From Phenylobacterium sp. (GTDB taxonomy: Bacteria > Pseudomonadota > Alphaproteobacteria > Caulobacterales > Caulobacteraceae): DNA of 64,000 bases. Both the position numbers and the translations under genes were made by a program. The notes beneath the pieces were generated by a model. The model was not told where the DNA came from and searched no databases. It saw only the letters and a program-made list of their open reading frames with translations. Shown in pieces: positions 56,354 through 64,000 of the stretch (the first letter of the stretch is position 1; each line of letters opens with the position of its first letter). Location: assembly GCF_025351295.1 (NCBI RefSeq), contig NZ_JANXWD010000010.1, forward strand, positions 17,853-81,852. Direction: 5' to 3'.

Positions 56354-57667
56354 TTGCGCCTCTACCCCACCCGCCGCGCGATCGCGCTGATGGCCGTGGG
56401 CGCCCTGCCGGCGCTGATCGTGGCCGTGGCCGCGCCGGGGATGTGGACGGCGGCGGCGGCCTGGATCGTGCTGGCCTTGGGGCTGATGCTGGCCGATGTC
56501 CTGTTGGCCGCCTCGCCGCGCAGCCTGACCCTGGAGGCCATCGCGCCGCGGGTGCTGGGCGTCGGCCGGCCGGAGATGGCGCAGCTGACGGCGGCCTTCG
56601 CCGGCGCGGGGCCGTCGCGGGTGGAGCTGGCCATCGGCCTGAACGACCGGCTGACCGCCGAGCCCGACCGCCAGTCTGTGCGGGTCAGCGGCGGCCGCGC
56701 GGAGGCCCAGGTGCGGCTCTCGCCGATCCGCCGCGGCGAGGGGCGGATCGAGGGGGTCTGGGCGCGCTGGCATGGGCCGCTGGGCCTGATGTGGCTGCAG
56801 CGCCAGGCGCCGCGCAGCGGGCCGCTGGCGGTGACCCCCGACGTGGCCGGCGTCAAGGAGCACGCGCTGCGGCTGTTCGCCCGCGACGCGCCGCTGGGCG
56901 CCAAGCCGCTGCTGGACGCCGGCGAGGGCTCGGACTTCCACGCGCTGAAGGAATTCCAGACCGGCATGGACCTTGGCGACATCGACTGGAAGCAGTCGGC
57001 CCGCCACGGCAAGCTGGTCGGCCGCGAGTACCGCACCGAGCGCAACCACCATGTCCTGCTGGCCCTGGACACCGGGCGGCTGATGAGCGCCCCGGCCGCT
57101 GGCCTGCCGCGCATCGACCGGGCGATCAACGCGGCCCTGCTGCTGGCCTTCGTTTCGCTGCGGATGGACGACCGGGTGGGCCTGTTCGCCTTCGATTCCC
57201 GGCCGCGGCTGGCCAGCGGCCTGGCCTCCGGTCCGGCGGCCTTTCCGCTGCTGCAGAAGCTGGCCACCGCCATCGACTATTCCACGGAAGAGACCAACTT
57301 CACCCTGGGCCTGACGGCGCTGTCCGGGCGGCTGGACCGCCGCGCCATGGTGGTGGTGTTCACCGACTTCGCCGACGCCACCAGCGCCGAGCTGATGATC
57401 GAGAACGTCGCCCGGCTGATGCGCACCCACCTGGTGCTGTTCGTGGTGTTCCGCGACGAAGAGCTGGAAAGCCTGGTCGCCCGCGAACCCATGGAGCCCG
57501 ACGACGTCTCCCGCGCCGTGATCGCCGGACGGCTGCTGAAACAGCGCGAGGCGGTGACCACGCGCCTGCGCCGGCTGGGCGCCCAGATCGTCGACGCGCC
57601 GGCGCAGGGGCTGTCGATGGCCCTGCTCAACGGCTACCTCGACGTGAAGCGGCGCAGGCTGATCTGA
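56354..57667 (+). CDS. DUF58 domain protein (VWA-like)
   Basis: This 437-residue protein has two N-terminal membrane helices ([20 protein letters not shown] and [17 protein letters not shown]) and then a DUF58/VWA-like domain. The DUF58 signature [20 protein letters not shown] and [19 protein letters not shown] are clear. The metal site is DTGRL instead of DxSxS, so canonical MIDAS binding is doubtful. Start is TTG 56354, 6 bases after the MoxR stop; it ends overlapping the SpoIIM gene by one base. Confidence 0.88.
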   Translation: MRLYPTRRAIALMAVGALPALIVAVAAPGMWTAAAAWIVLALGLMLADVLLAASPRSLTLEAIAPRVLGVGRPEMAQLTAAFAGAGPSRVELAIGLNDRLTAEPDRQSVRVSGGRAEAQVRLSPIRRGEGRIEGVWARWHGPLGLMWLQRQAPRSGPLAVTPDVAGVKEHALRLFARDAPLGAKPLLDAGEGSDFHALKEFQTGMDLGDIDWKQSARHGKLVGREYRTERNHHVLLALDTGRLMSAPAAGLPRIDRAINAALLLAFVSLRMDDRVGLFAFDSRPRLASGLASGPAAFPLLQKLATAIDYSTEETNFTLGLTALSGRLDRRAMVVVFTDFADATSAELMIENVARLMRTHLVLFVVFRDEELESLVAREPMEPDDVSRAVIAGRLLKQREAVTTRLRRLGAQIVDAPAQGLSMALLNGYLDVKRRRLI

Positions 57668-58665
57668 TGGCCGAGCTGCACCTGAAGAGCTGGCGGTTCC
57701 GGGCCGAACGCGAGGCGGACTGGCGGCGGCTGGAGACCCTGCTCGCCAAGGCCGACAAGGGCGGGGCGGCCAAGCTGGGGCGCGACGAGATCCTGGAGAT
57801 CCCGCTGCTCTACCGCCAGGCGCTGTCCTCGCTGTCGGTGGCCCGCTCGATCTCGCTGGACCAGAGCCTAGTGGGCTATCTGGAGAGCCTGTGCGCCCGG
57901 GCCTATTTCTTCGTCTACGGCGCTCGCACGCGGCTTCCGGAGCGGCTGGCCAGGTTCTTCCGCCACGACTGGCCGGCGGCGGTCCAGGCGCTGTGGCGCG
58001 AGACCCTGGCGTCGCTCGCCATGTCGGTGGTGGCCACGGTGGTCGCCTACGTGCTGGTACGCCGCGACGGGGACTGGTTCTACAGCTTCATCGACCCCGG
58101 GACGGCCTCGGGGCGCGATCCGATGACCAGCACGCAGGCGCTGCGGCATACGCTCTACGACAAACCGCAGACGGCCGCCCAGGGACTGAGCGAGCTGGCC
58201 AGCTTCCTGTTCGCCCACAACGCCCAGATCGCCATCTTCGCCTTCGCGCTGGGCTTCGCGCTGTGCCTGCCGACCGCGGCGCTGATGGTGCTGAACGGGG
58301 CGATGCTGGGGGCCTTCCTGGCATTGTTCGCCTCACGCGGCCTGGGCTTCGAAGCCGGCGGCTGGCTGATGATCCACGGCACGACGGAGCTGTTCGCCAT
58401 CGTCCTGTCCGGTGCGGCGGGCTTCTCGATCGGCTGGGCCGTGGCCTTTCCGGGCGAACGCAGCCGGGTCGACGCCGCCTCCGAGGCCGGTCGGCGGGCG
58501 GCCACGGCCATGGCCGGCGTCGTGGTGATGCTGTTCGTGGCCGGCGTCCTGGAAGGCTTCGGCCGCCAGCTGATCCAGCGCGACCTGGCCCGCTATGGGG
58601 TGGCGCTCGCCATGCTGACGGGGTGGCTCACCTATTTCTACTGGCCCAGGAAGGCCGCGCCATGA
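57667..58665 (+). CDS. stage II sporulation protein M (SpoIIM/DUF95) family protein
   Basis: This 332-residue protein has an N-terminal cytoplasmic helical region of about 110 residues, followed by at least five membrane helices ([86 protein letters not shown]). The [16 protein letters not shown] segment after IHGTTE is typical of SpoIIM-like proteins. In sporulators SpoIIM works with peptidoglycan hydrolases; here no sporulation is implied. ATG overlaps the DUF58 stop; its own stop overlaps the RDD gene (ATGA). Confidence 0.85.
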   Translation: MAELHLKSWRFRAEREADWRRLETLLAKADKGGAAKLGRDEILEIPLLYRQALSSLSVARSISLDQSLVGYLESLCARAYFFVYGARTRLPERLARFFRHDWPAAVQALWRETLASLAMSVVATVVAYVLVRRDGDWFYSFIDPGTASGRDPMTSTQALRHTLYDKPQTAAQGLSELASFLFAHNAQIAIFAFALGFALCLPTAALMVLNGAMLGAFLALFASRGLGFEAGGWLMIHGTTELFAIVLSGAAGFSIGWAVAFPGERSRVDAASEAGRRAATAMAGVVVMLFVAGVLEGFGRQLIQRDLARYGVALAMLTGWLTYFYWPRKAAP

Positions 58666-59576
58666 GCGTTCAGGGGAGCGTCCAGGGGGTCGTCGGCCGG
58701 ATCAGGGGCCTGAAGTTCAACCGCGCGCCCGGCGACGACTGGCGCGAGCTGGTCACGCCGGAGGGCGTCGACCTGCGGCTGAAGGTGGGCTCGTTCGTCG
58801 AACGGTGCGTGGCGCTGCTGCTGGACTTCCTGATCCTGCTGGGCGGGCTGATCGCCTTCAGCCTGGCGGCCCTGCTGGCGGCCTGGGCGACCAAGGCGAC
58901 CTGGGTGGGTGAGGCCCTGACCGTGGTCTGGCTGCTGGGCGTGTTCGTGATCCGCAACTTCTACTTCTTGATCTTCGAGATCCAGCCGCAGGCGGCCACG
59001 CCCGGCAAGCGGGCCATGGGCCTGCGCGTCGTCGCCGCGGACGGCGGGCGGCTGACCGCCGATGCGGTGTTCGCCCGCAACGCCATGCGCGAGGTCGAGG
59101 TCTTCCTTCCCCTGGGGTTCCTGTTCGCCCAGGGCCAGGGGGTGGACGGCGCGCTGACCGCCCTGGGCGCGATCTGGAGCGGGGTGTTCGTGATCTTCCC
59201 CCTGTTCAACCGCGACCGCCGCCGGCTGGGCGACCTGGCGGCCGGCACCATGGTGGTGAAGACGCCAAAGAAGCTGCTGCGGCCGGACCTGGCCGACACC
59301 GAGCGCGCCGCGGCCCAGGGCACGGCCTTCACCCACGCCCAGCTTGACGCCTATGGCGTCAAGGAACTCCACGTCCTGGAGGAGGTGCTCCGCGCCGGCG
59401 ACCGCAAGGCCATCGCCGAGGTGGCCCGTCGCATCCGCACCAAGATCGCCTGGGACGGTCCGACCGATGTTCCCGACCGCACCTTCCTCAACGCCTATTA
59501 CGCAGGCCTGCGGGGCCGGCTGGAGAGCCGCATGCTGTTTGGCCGCCGCCGCAAGGACAAGTTCGACGTCGATTAA
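58662..59576 (+). CDS. RDD family membrane protein
   Basis: This 304-residue protein has an N-terminal RDD domain ([20 protein letters not shown], then [19 protein letters not shown], and a final [17 protein letters not shown]), with about three to four membrane helices. A cytoplasmic C-terminal extension of about 90 residues includes [20 protein letters not shown]. It is the last gene in the six-gene operon, coupled to SpoIIM by ATGA. A gap of 45 bases separates it from the convergent membrane protein gene. Confidence 0.88.
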   Translation: MSVQGSVQGVVGRIRGLKFNRAPGDDWRELVTPEGVDLRLKVGSFVERCVALLLDFLILLGGLIAFSLAALLAAWATKATWVGEALTVVWLLGVFVIRNFYFLIFEIQPQAATPGKRAMGLRVVAADGGRLTADAVFARNAMREVEVFLPLGFLFAQGQGVDGALTALGAIWSGVFVIFPLFNRDRRRLGDLAAGTMVVKTPKKLLRPDLADTERAAAQGTAFTHAQLDAYGVKELHVLEEVLRAGDRKAIAEVARRIRTKIAWDGPTDVPDRTFLNAYYAGLRGRLESRMLFGRRRKDKFDVD

Positions 59577-59621
59577 CCCCAATGCTTCCAGGTGAAGGGG
59601 CGCTTCACGTGATGACGCGCC

Positions 59622-60428
59622 TCAGGTGAAGATGTCCGCGAGCCACTGCGGGCCCACCCCGTCCTTGGCCTTGCGCAGCTCGACGTAGAGAACCGCGACG
59701 CCGGTGGCGCTCAGCATCGCCGTCAGGCTGTTGATCAGGGCGCTCCCGATGATGCGAACCGGGTTGAGCGCGAGGCGCACCGGGTCGAGGCCGCCCGAAC
59801 CGAACGTCAGCATGGTGATCAACAGGCCGAGGACGCCGCCGATGATCAGGGTGGCGACCCAGACAAGAACGAACAGGCCGAAGACCCGCCACCGGTTGTG
59901 CCGCGTGAGGTCCGCGGCCCGGCCGAAGGCGCCGAGCACGCCGGTCCGCTCCGCCACCAGGGCCGGTACGGCGACGCACCAGGCGCAGGCGATCATGAGT
60001 CCGGGCACGATGAGCAGGACGAGCCCGAAGCCGACGGCGAGGCCGAACAGGATGCTGACGCCCAGCAGCGGCAGGAAGGCCCGCAGGCCCGTGGCCAGGC
60101 TATCGCCGACCGAGGGCTTGGCGCCGTTCATGTCCTGGACGGTCGCGAAGATGATGGCGCCCTGCAGGATGCAGCCGGTGATCACGGCGGCGATCGCCCC
60201 GATCCCGGTCGTCCGCATGGTGGCGAGGGAATAGGCGAAGCCGGGCCCGGTCTCCGTCACCGTGCTCATGGTCGAGGCCTGCACCAGGCCGATGATCGCG
60301 TAGGGCACGCCGGCCAGGATGAGCGCGAGGATGAAATAGGTCACGAAGTTGCGGCCCAGCACCGAGAACGTCTGCTGAATCACCCGGGCAATATCGAGCG
60401 TGCCTGGTTCGCTGGCGGCGGCGGTCAT
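59622..60428 (-). CDS. multi-pass membrane protein, YciC/glycerophosphodiesterase-membrane-domain-like
   Basis: This 268-residue protein has a short cytoplasmic start (LDIARVIQQTFSVLGRNF) and about six membrane helices. LLIVPGLMIACAWCVAVPALVAERTGVLGAFGRAADLTRHNRWRVFGL (quoted in part) is the signature of YciC-like membrane proteins, here the short motif AFGRAADLTRHNRWRVFGL. Function unknown. ATG 60428 has GGGAGAG upstream. It is divergent from the epimerase gene. Confidence 0.7.
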   Translation of the reverse strand: MTAAASEPGTLDIARVIQQTFSVLGRNFVTYFILALILAGVPYAIIGLVQASTMSTVTETGPGFAYSLATMRTTGIGAIAAVITGCILQGAIIFATVQDMNGAKPSVGDSLATGLRAFLPLLGVSILFGLAVGFGLVLLIVPGLMIACAWCVAVPALVAERTGVLGAFGRAADLTRHNRWRVFGLFVLVWVATLIIGGVLGLLITMLTFGSGGLDPVRLALNPVRIIGSALINSLTAMLSATGVAVLYVELRKAKDGVGPQWLADIFT

Positions 60429-60521
60429 TTGGGCGTCTCTCCCATCCGGTGCGGACGGGATGCTAATCACGCGCGGTCGGGCCTGTCGACGCGACGTCCT
60501 GGATGCGGGACAACCGGCGCG

Positions 60522-61523
60522 GTGAGCCTTGCCCTCGACATCCGCGCCGAGCGCCTGCCGCTTCGGGCGCCCTTCCGTATCTCGCGCGGTGTGAAGACCC
60601 ACGCCGAGGTGGTGGTCGCCGCGCTCTCCGACGGGCTGGTGCTGGGTCGCGGCGAGTGCGTGCCCTATCCGCGCTATGGCGAGACGGTGGCCTCGGTGAC
60701 CGCGGAACTGGTCGCGGCCGGCGCGCGGCTGGCGGCGGGCGAGCCGGCGCCGGAGGTGCTGGCGGCGATGGCGGCCGGGGCGGCGCGTAATGCGCTGGAC
60801 TGCGCGCTCTGGGACCTGGCGGCGCGGCAGGGCGCGGGGTCGGCCAGCGCGCGGCTGGGGCGTCCGGCGCCCGGCCCGATCCCCACGGCGGTGACCATCA
60901 GCCTGGACGCGCCGGACGCCATGCGCGCGGCCGCCGCCGCCGTGGCCGACGCCCCGCTGCTGAAGGTGAAGCTGGACGCCGACGACCCGGCCGCGCGGCT
61001 GCGGGCGGTGGCGCAGGGCGCGCCCGACGCGCGCCTGATCCTGGATCCCAACGAGGGCTGGACCCTGCCGATCCTCATGGCCATGGCCGGGCCGATCTCG
61101 CGGCTGAAGGTGGCGATGGTCGAACAGCCACTACCGTCCGAGGATGACGCCGGCCTGGCGGGCCTGGACTATCCCGCCCCGCTCTGCGCCGACGAGTCCG
61201 CCCATTTCGCGGCCGACGTCGAGCGGGTCGCCGACCGCTACCAGATGGTCAATGTGAAGCTGGACAAGGCCGGCGGCCTGACCGGCGCCCTGGCCATGGT
61301 CGAGCGGGCGCACGCGCTGGGCATGGGCGTGCTGGCCGGCTGCATGGTCTCCAGCTCGCTCTCCATCGCCCCGGCCATGTGGGTGGGCGCGCTGGCCGAC
61401 GCCGCCGACCTGGACGGACCCTGGTGGCTGGTCGACGACCGGCCGGGCGGGACCCGTGTCGAACGCGGCCTGCTCTACCCGCCGCGACCCGGCTTCTGGG
61501 GTGAGCCGGGGCCTCGGCCCTAA
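60522..61523 (+). CDS. L-Ala-D/L-Glu (dipeptide) epimerase, enolase superfamily
   Basis: This 333-residue enolase-superfamily enzyme has an N-terminal capping domain (PFRISRGVKTHAEVVV, then GECVPYPRYGETVASV). The barrel has the catalytic lysine pair (LLKVKLDAD and MVNVKLDKAGG) and metal ligands in LILDPNEGW, EQPLP and CADESAH. This fits muconate-lactonising-subgroup dipeptide epimerases that recycle L-Ala-D-Glu from peptidoglycan. Start is GTG 60522. Its TAA shares CTAA with the convergent hydratase stop at 61520-61523. Confidence 0.88.
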   Translation: MSLALDIRAERLPLRAPFRISRGVKTHAEVVVAALSDGLVLGRGECVPYPRYGETVASVTAELVAAGARLAAGEPAPEVLAAMAAGAARNALDCALWDLAARQGAGSASARLGRPAPGPIPTAVTISLDAPDAMRAAAAAVADAPLLKVKLDADDPAARLRAVAQGAPDARLILDPNEGWTLPILMAMAGPISRLKVAMVEQPLPSEDDAGLAGLDYPAPLCADESAHFAADVERVADRYQMVNVKLDKAGGLTGALAMVERAHALGMGVLAGCMVSSSLSIAPAMWVGALADAADLDGPWWLVDDRPGGTRVERGLLYPPRPGFWGEPGPRP

Positions 61524-62374
61524 TCCTTCCACCAGGGATAGAGGCTGGGCATGTCGGCGGAGACGCGGCCGGGGAAGTTGGGCGCTCGCTTCTCCACGAA
61601 CGCGCCCACGCCCTCCTTCACATCGGGGCCGGAGCCAAGTTCCATCGACAGCCGTCCGTCGATGGCGAGCGCGCCCGACGGGTCAGGGTCACCGGAGAAC
61701 CGCCAGAGCATCTGGCGCGCCAGGGCGATGGAGACCGGGGCGGTGTTCTGGGCGATCTCCAGGGCGATCTCGTGGGCGCGGGCCAGCAATTGGTCGGGCG
61801 CGACCACCTCGCTGACCAGGCCAGCGGCCATGGCCTCTTCGGCCGAGATCAGATTGCCGCGCAGGCACCAGTTCAGCGCCTGCGGCAGCCCCACCAGCTT
61901 GGGCAGGAACCACGCGCTGCCGGCCTCCGGCACCAGGCCACGGCGGGCGAAGACGAAGCCGTAGCGGGCGCCCTTGGCCGCGATCCGGATGTCCATCGGC
62001 AGGGTGAGCGTCGCGCCCACGCCGACGGCCGCGCCGTTTATCGCCCCGATCACCGGCTTGCGGCAGCCGAAGATGGCGCCCACGAAGCCGCCGCCCGCGG
62101 CCCGCGGCTGGCCGGGCGCCGAGAACGCCACCGAGCCCTCGGCCTTGTCGTCGAAGGCGCCCGCCCCGCCGGAGATGTCCGCGCCCGCGCAGAAGCCGCG
62201 ACCGGCGCCGGTGACGATCACCACCCGCACCGCGTCGTCCGCGTCGGCCCGGTGGAAGGCGTCGGCCAGTTCGCCGCCCATGACGGCCGTGTAGGCGTTC
62301 AGCTTCTCCGGCCGGTTCAGGGTGATGGTCAGCACCGGGCCTTCGAGGTCGTACAGCAGGGTCTCGTAGGCCAT
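61520..62374 (-). CDS. enoyl-CoA hydratase/isomerase family protein
   Basis: This 284-residue crotonase-fold protein has oxyanion-hole segments GRGFCAGADISGG and INGAAVGVGATLTLPMD, and ARRGLVPEAGSAWFLPKLVG for the second catalytic region. The ATG is preceded by a perfect AAGGAGG at 5 bases. It is a different subgroup from the hydratase at 39431. No other beta-oxidation gene is adjacent, so its pathway is open. Confidence 0.88.
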   Translation of the reverse strand: MAYETLLYDLEGPVLTITLNRPEKLNAYTAVMGGELADAFHRADADDAVRVVIVTGAGRGFCAGADISGGAGAFDDKAEGSVAFSAPGQPRAAGGGFVGAIFGCRKPVIGAINGAAVGVGATLTLPMDIRIAAKGARYGFVFARRGLVPEAGSAWFLPKLVGLPQALNWCLRGNLISAEEAMAAGLVSEVVAPDQLLARAHEIALEIAQNTAPVSIALARQMLWRFSGDPDPSGALAIDGRLSMELGSGPDVKEGVGAFVEKRAPNFPGRVSADMPSLYPWWKD

Positions 62375-62438
62375 CGGATCCTCCTTGATTTTCGCCCATG
62401 ACACGCGCCCTTACGAGGCGGCAGGCAACAGCGCGCCG

Positions 62439-63818
62439 ATGCGCTATAGGCGCGCCGTGTGGAGCCGCCCCGCCAGCCATCCGACCCCGCTGCCCGGCGA
62501 TTTCGCCTGCATTCATATGCGTGCCACCGCCTGGGCCGACCCCGTCGAGGTCGCCTCCGCCTTTGCCGGTGAGGCCTATGCCTGCGTGCTGCTGTCCGGG
62601 TCGGACGGCTGGTCCTATGTGCTGCGGCGGCCGGACTTCATCGCCGAAGCGGGCGATCCCGAGGCGCTGCTCGGCCCGTCGACGCCGCGGCTGGCGGACG
62701 GCCCGCCGTTCCAGGGCGGGGTGGTGGGCCTCGCCGCCTACGAGTTCTCCGCGCGGCTGGAGCCGACGGCGCCCCAGGCCCGCGGCGACTGGCCGGACCT
62801 GATCCTGCTGCGCTATCCCGCCCTGCTGGCCTTCCACGCCGGCCAGCGGCGCGCCGTCGCGCTTGGGCGCGGGCCCGACCCCCGCGCCGCCGCCGCCCAG
62901 GCCGACGTCGCCCTGAGCTGGCTCGATGCGCCCCGCCGCCCGGCGACCGGTGGGGTGCTGGCCGAGGGCGTCGCACTCGGCACATCGGACGCTGCGCACG
63001 CCGCCGCCGTGGCCGACACCGTGGAGCGCATCGCCGCCGGCGAGATCTTCCAGGCCAACCTGGCGCGGCCCTGGCGCGGGCGCCTGGCGCCTGGCCGCAC
63101 GCCCTTCGACCTGTTCCGCCGGCTGGCCCGCCAGAGCCCAGCGGGCTACGCGGCCTGGCTGAACCTGCCGGGCCGGGCGCTGGTCTCCAACTCGCCGGAG
63201 CGCTTCCTGTCGGTGCGGCCGGAGGCGGACGGCGTCTGGGCGGAGTCGCATCCGATCAAGGGCACCCGGCCGCGTGGCCTCGACCCCGCGAGCGATACGG
63301 CGCTGGCCGCCGAGCTGCTGGCCAGCGCCAAGGACCGGGCCGAGAACCTGATGATCGTCGACCTGATGCGCAACGACATCGCCCGGGTGGCGACCCCGGG
63401 CACGGTGAGCGTGCCGGAACTGGCCGTGCTCAGCAGCTTCGCCAACGTCCACCACCTGGTTTCCCGCGTGCGGGGCCGCCTTGCGCCCGGACGCAGCGCC
63501 TGGGACGCCTTCCTGGCCGCCTTCCCGCCGGGCTCGGTGACCGGGGCGCCGAAGCTGCGGGCCATGTCGGTGATCGCCCGCCACGAACCGCCGCGCGGGC
63601 CCTACTGCGGCAGCCTGTTCTGGGCGGGGACCGACGGAGCGCTGGAGGCCAGTGTGCTGATCCGCACCGTCACATTGACCGAAAATGTGGCGGACTGGGC
63701 CCTCGAAGCCCGCGCAGGGGGCGGCATCGTCGCCGACAGCGATCCTACGGCAGAGGTTGCGGAGACCACGGCCAAGATCGGCGCCATTCTTCGGGCGCTG
63801 ATGGGGCCGCCAGCCTAG
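62439..63818 (+). CDS. pabB: aminodeoxychorismate synthase component I (PabB)
   Basis: This protein of about 459 residues belongs to the chorismate-binding family. The conserved C-terminal domain has AAGEIFQANLARPW, SNSPERFLSV, HPIKGTRPRG, AENLMIVDLMRNDIARV, then PPGSVTGAPKLRAM and GPYCGSLFWAG. This supports PabB more than TrpE, and the next gene is the matching lyase (1 base away). It makes 4-amino-4-deoxychorismate for folate. The start is uncertain: ATG 62439 or GTG 62457; the latter lies just after TATAGG and could be leaderless. Confidence 0.88.
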   Translation: MRYRRAVWSRPASHPTPLPGDFACIHMRATAWADPVEVASAFAGEAYACVLLSGSDGWSYVLRRPDFIAEAGDPEALLGPSTPRLADGPPFQGGVVGLAAYEFSARLEPTAPQARGDWPDLILLRYPALLAFHAGQRRAVALGRGPDPRAAAAQADVALSWLDAPRRPATGGVLAEGVALGTSDAAHAAAVADTVERIAAGEIFQANLARPWRGRLAPGRTPFDLFRRLARQSPAGYAAWLNLPGRALVSNSPERFLSVRPEADGVWAESHPIKGTRPRGLDPASDTALAAELLASAKDRAENLMIVDLMRNDIARVATPGTVSVPELAVLSSFANVHHLVSRVRGRLAPGRSAWDAFLAAFPPGSVTGAPKLRAMSVIARHEPPRGPYCGSLFWAGTDGALEASVLIRTVTLTENVADWALEARAGGGIVADSDPTAEVAETTAKIGAILRALMGPPA

Positions 63819-63819
63819 A

Positions 63820-64000
63820 ATGACGACGTCCGAAATCCCGCTCGACGATCGCGGCTTCACGCTGGGCTACGGCCTGTTCGAGACGGTGCTGTGGGCCGAG
63901 GGCGCGCCGGCCCACTGGGACGTCCACGTCGAACGGCTGGAGCGCGGCTGCCGCGCGCTGGGCCTGCCGCTGCCCGACCGCGCCGCCTTCCGCGCCGCCG
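63820..64000 (+). CDS. pabC: aminodeoxychorismate lyase (PabC), aminotransferase class IV, N-terminal part
   Basis: The first 60 codons are in the window and the gene runs off the right edge. The IPLDDRGFTLGYGLFETVLW start is typical of class IV PLP lyases, and HWDVHVERLERGCRALGLPL follows. It sits one base after pabB, completing the p-aminobenzoate branch of folate synthesis. Confidence 0.85.
   Translation, partial: MTTSEIPLDDRGFTLGYGLFETVLWAEGAPAHWDVHVERLERGCRALGLPLPDRAAFRAA

Noticed and set aside
56443..58665. 740-codon frame suggesting a DUF58-SpoIIM fusion or frameshift
   Set aside because: The first part is an alternative-frame reading of DUF58; both genes are intact with a TGATG junction at 57665-57669.

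Overview
The window looks like chromosome from a high-GC (about 70% by eye) alphaproteobacterium, most likely Caulobacteraceae; a Phenylobacterium-like genus is my guess. The pointers are strong G/C bias at third codon positions, a perfect CtrA-type box (TTAA-N7-TTAA), Flp/Tad pilus genes with Caulobacter-style CpaB/C/E/F products, PEPxxWA-CTERM proteins, glycoside-pentoside-hexuronide (GPH)-type MFS transporters, and many acyl-CoA metabolism genes. I see no rRNA, tRNA, insertion sequence, prophage or CRISPR array. Coding density is very high. No gap between genes exceeds 300 bases, and most larger gaps are filled by palindromic intergenic repeats.

Layout. 1-3.3 kb: end of an alpha/beta hydrolase and two tandem paralogous GPH-type transporters with near-identical promoter regions. 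3.3-5.8 kb: CoxE-type VWA protein and MoxR ATPase. 6-9.3 kb: lysine catabolism (lysine 6-dehydrogenase-like, aminoadipate-semialdehyde dehydrogenase) with a divergent Lrp/AsnC regulator. 9.4-12 kb: hybrid histidine kinase. 12-15 kb: secreted PHP-domain hydrolase and a thiolase/DUF35 pair. 15-18 kb: small genes, including DUF1810, a possible GIY-YIG-like protein, ArsR/NIPSNAP and a 55-codon ORF. 18-22 kb: P450, phosphotransferase and a small protein, divergent from a CrtC/AttH-like protein. 22-23.2 kb: O-acetylhomoserine sulfhydrylase. 23.4-30.3 kb: a Tad secretion operon (cpaB, C, E, F, tadB, tadC) that lacks cpaD, pilA and cpaA.

30.4-40.2 kb: aldo/keto reductase, CoA-transferase, a biotin-dependent methylcrotonyl-CoA-type carboxylase with an acyl-CoA ligase, and a divergent acyl-CoA dehydrogenase/enoyl-CoA hydratase pair. 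Together these form a branched-chain or isoprenoid acyl-CoA module. 40.2-43.1 kb: two PEP-CTERM exoproteins flanking a phytanoyl-CoA dioxygenase-like gene. 43.2-47.2 kb: glcDEF glycolate oxidase. 47.3-48.6 kb: a 53-residue membrane ORF and an old-yellow-enzyme reductase. 48.6-51.8 kb: beta-helix protein, diheme cytochrome and CAP-domain protein, an exported set of unknown function. 51.9-53.5 kb: GNAT acetyltransferase and adenine/adenosine deaminase. 53.5-59.6 kb: tightly overlapping DUF4129-DUF4350-MoxR-DUF58-SpoIIM-RDD operon. 59.6-64 kb: membrane protein, dipeptide epimerase, enoyl-CoA hydratase, pabB and the start of pabC.

Three themes recur. Palindromic repeats sit in most larger gaps and in places supply coding sequence, start codons or ribosome binding sites. 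A TGAC-N5-GTCA motif links the two transporter promoters to the P450/CrtC-like divergent promoter 19 kb away. Two poorly understood multi-gene sets, the MoxR-SpoIIM-RDD operon and the beta-helix/diheme cytochrome/CAP set, are the best candidates for undescribed biology.
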